From contig JAQWQJ010000046.1 of NCBI GenBank assembly GCA_029244725.1, forward strand, positions 1 through 63,988: a DNA stretch of 63,988 bases. Reading direction: 5' to 3'. The position numbers were made by a program, and so were the translations under genes. Numbering within the stretch: the stretch's first letter is position 1; the number at the start of each line of letters is the position of its first letter. Below are positions 62,788-63,988 of this stretch, piece by piece. The stretch comes from Paracoccaceae bacterium. Lineage in GTDB: Bacteria; Pseudomonadota; Alphaproteobacteria; Rhodobacterales; Rhodobacteraceae. Under the pieces are notes generated by a model, which made no database searches, was not told the origin of the DNA, and saw only the letters and a list, made by a program, of their open reading frames with translations.

Positions 62788-63233
62788 TGGCAATCCAGAC
62801 CCTCTCGTTTATTTCACTCATCCTGCGCCCATACGTGGAGCAACCCATCAGTACAGACGGCTGGAAGTCCCTCTTTGCTCAGGTTGATCCTCACCGTAAC
62901 TTTGATGGCGAGCTTATGGCTTTCGGTACAATGTCAGGTCAGGACATGGATACGATCATCGAAAGGCTGATCTCGTTTGGTTATGTTGGTCCTAACGAGG
63001 GTGAGAAATCCGACATGATTGTGTCAGACATGTTTGCAGGAACAGATAACTTACCGTCTTGGATTGAGCTTGTTGATGTGTCGTTCTTTGATGAGGACCA
63101 AGCACCAGCCAAAGCATGGAAGATGAAAAACTCTGGTGTATATGATCTCATCAACTTTGAGGCTAACCTACGTCTGCCGAGGAAAGGCTACCAGTGCGAC
63201 TGGCCTCCACTTATTGGCAAGATTGGAAGTTAA
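62787..63233 (+). CDS. hypothetical protein, 148 residues
   Basis: The ATG overlaps the stop of the HA-domain remnant (TAATG), implying that it was once coupled to the helicase gene. The protein is soluble, mixed alpha/beta, acidic in the middle (FDGELMAFGTMSGQDMD, FFDEDQAPAKAWKMKNSG), with no signal peptide. I recognise no family. The end is followed after seven bases by another small gene. Confidence 0.6.
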   Translation: MAIQTLSFISLILRPYVEQPISTDGWKSLFAQVDPHRNFDGELMAFGTMSGQDMDTIIERLISFGYVGPNEGEKSDMIVSDMFAGTDNLPSWIELVDVSFFDEDQAPAKAWKMKNSGVYDLINFEANLRLPRKGYQCDWPPLIGKIGS

Positions 63234-63240
63234 CCCACTA

Positions 63241-63429
63241 ATGGATAACACCCTTCACCCAGCCAATGCACACAAGCAGCGATGCCCCAGATGTCAGTCG
63301 CCCTTGAACACGGTTGTCTTACACGGGCATGAGCAGTGTGCCGTCTGTAAGTCGAACATCTTTGACTGCTGCTCAGGCGATACCTGTGACACCGACCACA
63401 ACTTGAGTGTTGGGTATAAGCGTGGCTAG
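63241..63429 (+). CDS. small zinc-ribbon-like protein, 62 residues
   Basis: A 62-residue protein with CPRC and CAVC eighteen or so residues apart, a likely zinc ribbon, followed by CCSGDTC. No family recognised. It starts seven bases after the previous gene, probably the same transcript. Confidence 0.55.
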   Translation: MDNTLHPANAHKQRCPRCQSPLNTVVLHGHEQCAVCKSNIFDCCSGDTCDTDHNLSVGYKRG

Positions 63430-63434
63430 ATTAG

Positions 63435-63638
63435 AGCCATGAAACACATCCATGCTCTCTTCATCTGGTTGCCGAAAATAATTTGAACCCAGAAGTGCTG
63501 ACTGTGCTGCTAGACGCTGGTGCTGATGCGACTGCTGTAAACGAAGATGGCGAAACACCCTTCGACCTAGCCAAAGACAACGGGGCACCGGTAGGTACAG
63601 ACGCCTACTGGGCGTTGAATGACGCAAGATTTGAATAG
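63435..63638 (+). pseudogene. ankyrin-repeat fragment
   Basis: One open frame between stops reads LHLVAENNLNPEVLTVLL, DAGADATAVNEDGETPFDLA, a consensus ankyrin repeat, ending at TAG 63636-63638. There is no start codon in frame, so it is the C-terminal end of a lost ankyrin protein. Confidence 0.6.
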
Positions 63639-63656
63639 GATTTTGTTGAGAACATC

Positions 63657-63734
63657 ATGACAGCCAACAAGGTCCTCATAGCAGTCCTAGTCTTTGTCGT
63701 GCTGGCGAAGGCTTACGTCATACTGACGTCTTAG
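63657..63734 (+). CDS. possible 25-residue membrane peptide
   Basis: ATG to TAG with one hydrophobic helix (ANKVLIAVLVFVVLAKAYVI). There is no clear ribosome binding site. It follows the ankyrin fragment by 18 bases. Confidence 0.3.
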   Translation: MTANKVLIAVLVFVVLAKAYVILTS

Positions 63735-63851
63735 ACTAACGTCATGAACACAGACCTTGGCCTGAACAGCTACAGTGAGGCTTTAGGGCTGTGAAATCCG
63801 TACTGCTTACAGCAGCAATATTTTATTCAATTAACTGATATAAAAAGATAA

Positions 63852-63988
63852 GGGGCTGACCCAGATAACGCGAAAAAGGTGTTATCATGGGAAGCATGCG
63901 GAAGAGTCGCTTAAGTAAGTATAAACAGGGTCGCCTGGTCGAGCATTTTGTTGCCGGAACCACGGCTCGAACTGCGGCCAGTTTATGT
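63852..63988 (+). mobile_element. IS1595-family element, 5' end (cut by window edge)
   Basis: From 63852 the sequence GGGGCTGACCCAGATAACG looks like the terminal repeat of IS1595-family elements. The transposase starts at ATG 63887 and gives 34 codons, with RKSRLSKYKQGRLVEHFVAG, the N-terminus of ISXO2-like (IS1595) transposases. The rest lies outside the window. Confidence 0.75.

Noticed and set aside
1-63988. CRISPR array or tandem-repeat cluster
   Set aside because: No series of evenly spaced identical repeats was seen on either strand.

Overview
The window looks like chromosomal DNA of a marine Rhodobacteraceae (Roseobacter-group) alphaproteobacterium. Evidence: a gene transfer agent (GTA) tail gene at the left edge, a pyruvate dehydrogenase operon with a lipoyl domain fused to E1-beta, the trgA-trgB-cysK tellurite-resistance arrangement known from Rhodobacter, and a monomeric NADP-isocitrate dehydrogenase. 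Base composition is moderate. No rRNA, complete tRNA or CRISPR array was seen.

Layout. 1-2.8 kb: the end of an IS3-family element, then a GTA host-specificity gene cut short at its 5' side by that element. 2.7-6.3 kb: DksA-like regulator, cysE, a CoA-transferase and cysK. 6.4-13.7 kb: housekeeping carbon metabolism on the minus strand (pdhA-VOC-pdhB-pdhC, ftsB, fba, pgk). 13.8-25.9 kb: two cyclophilins, a DUF3179 protein, a hydrolase, aquaporin-tyrS, a degenerate AnmK, a class V aminotransferase, cfa and the trgA-trgB-cysK-alaX string. 25.9-30 kb: an FkbM methyltransferase, a sterol-desaturase-family protein and icd.

30.2-54.8 kb is the centre of interest: a nearly self-contained sulfur-oxidation module. 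dsrE2-tusA lies on the plus strand behind a candidate persulfide-sensor operator. A 14-gene minus-strand operon dsrABEFHCMKLJOP-(trpD2-like)-dsrN encodes the reverse (oxidative) dissimilatory sulfite reductase pathway. Divergent from dsrA runs a plus-strand set: a TauD-like dioxygenase, two unrecognised small proteins, a CysG-type siroheme synthase, soeA-soeB-soeC (cytoplasmic sulfite:quinone oxidoreductase) and an Mrp/ApbC Fe-S carrier. A second FkbM paralogue and a YeeE/YedE thiosulfate/sulfur importer close the block. Proposed flow (inference from family knowledge): YeeE brings sulfur in; TusA/DsrE2 and then DsrEFH pass persulfide sulfur to DsrC; DsrAB with siroheme (CysG, DsrN) oxidises it to sulfite with DsrL; DsrMKJOP links DsrC to the quinone pool; SoeABC oxidises sulfite to sulfate.

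54.9-59.6 kb: MATE exporter, Kef-type antiporter and an ArgE-like deacetylase. From 59.64 kb to the end is an accessory region. It opens with a 17-nt copy of a tRNA-Ser 3' end (candidate att site) and holds two small lipoproteins, IS remnants, a secreted DNA/RNA nuclease lying between two ends of a broken helicase gene, small hypothetical genes, an ankyrin fragment and the start of an IS1595-type element.
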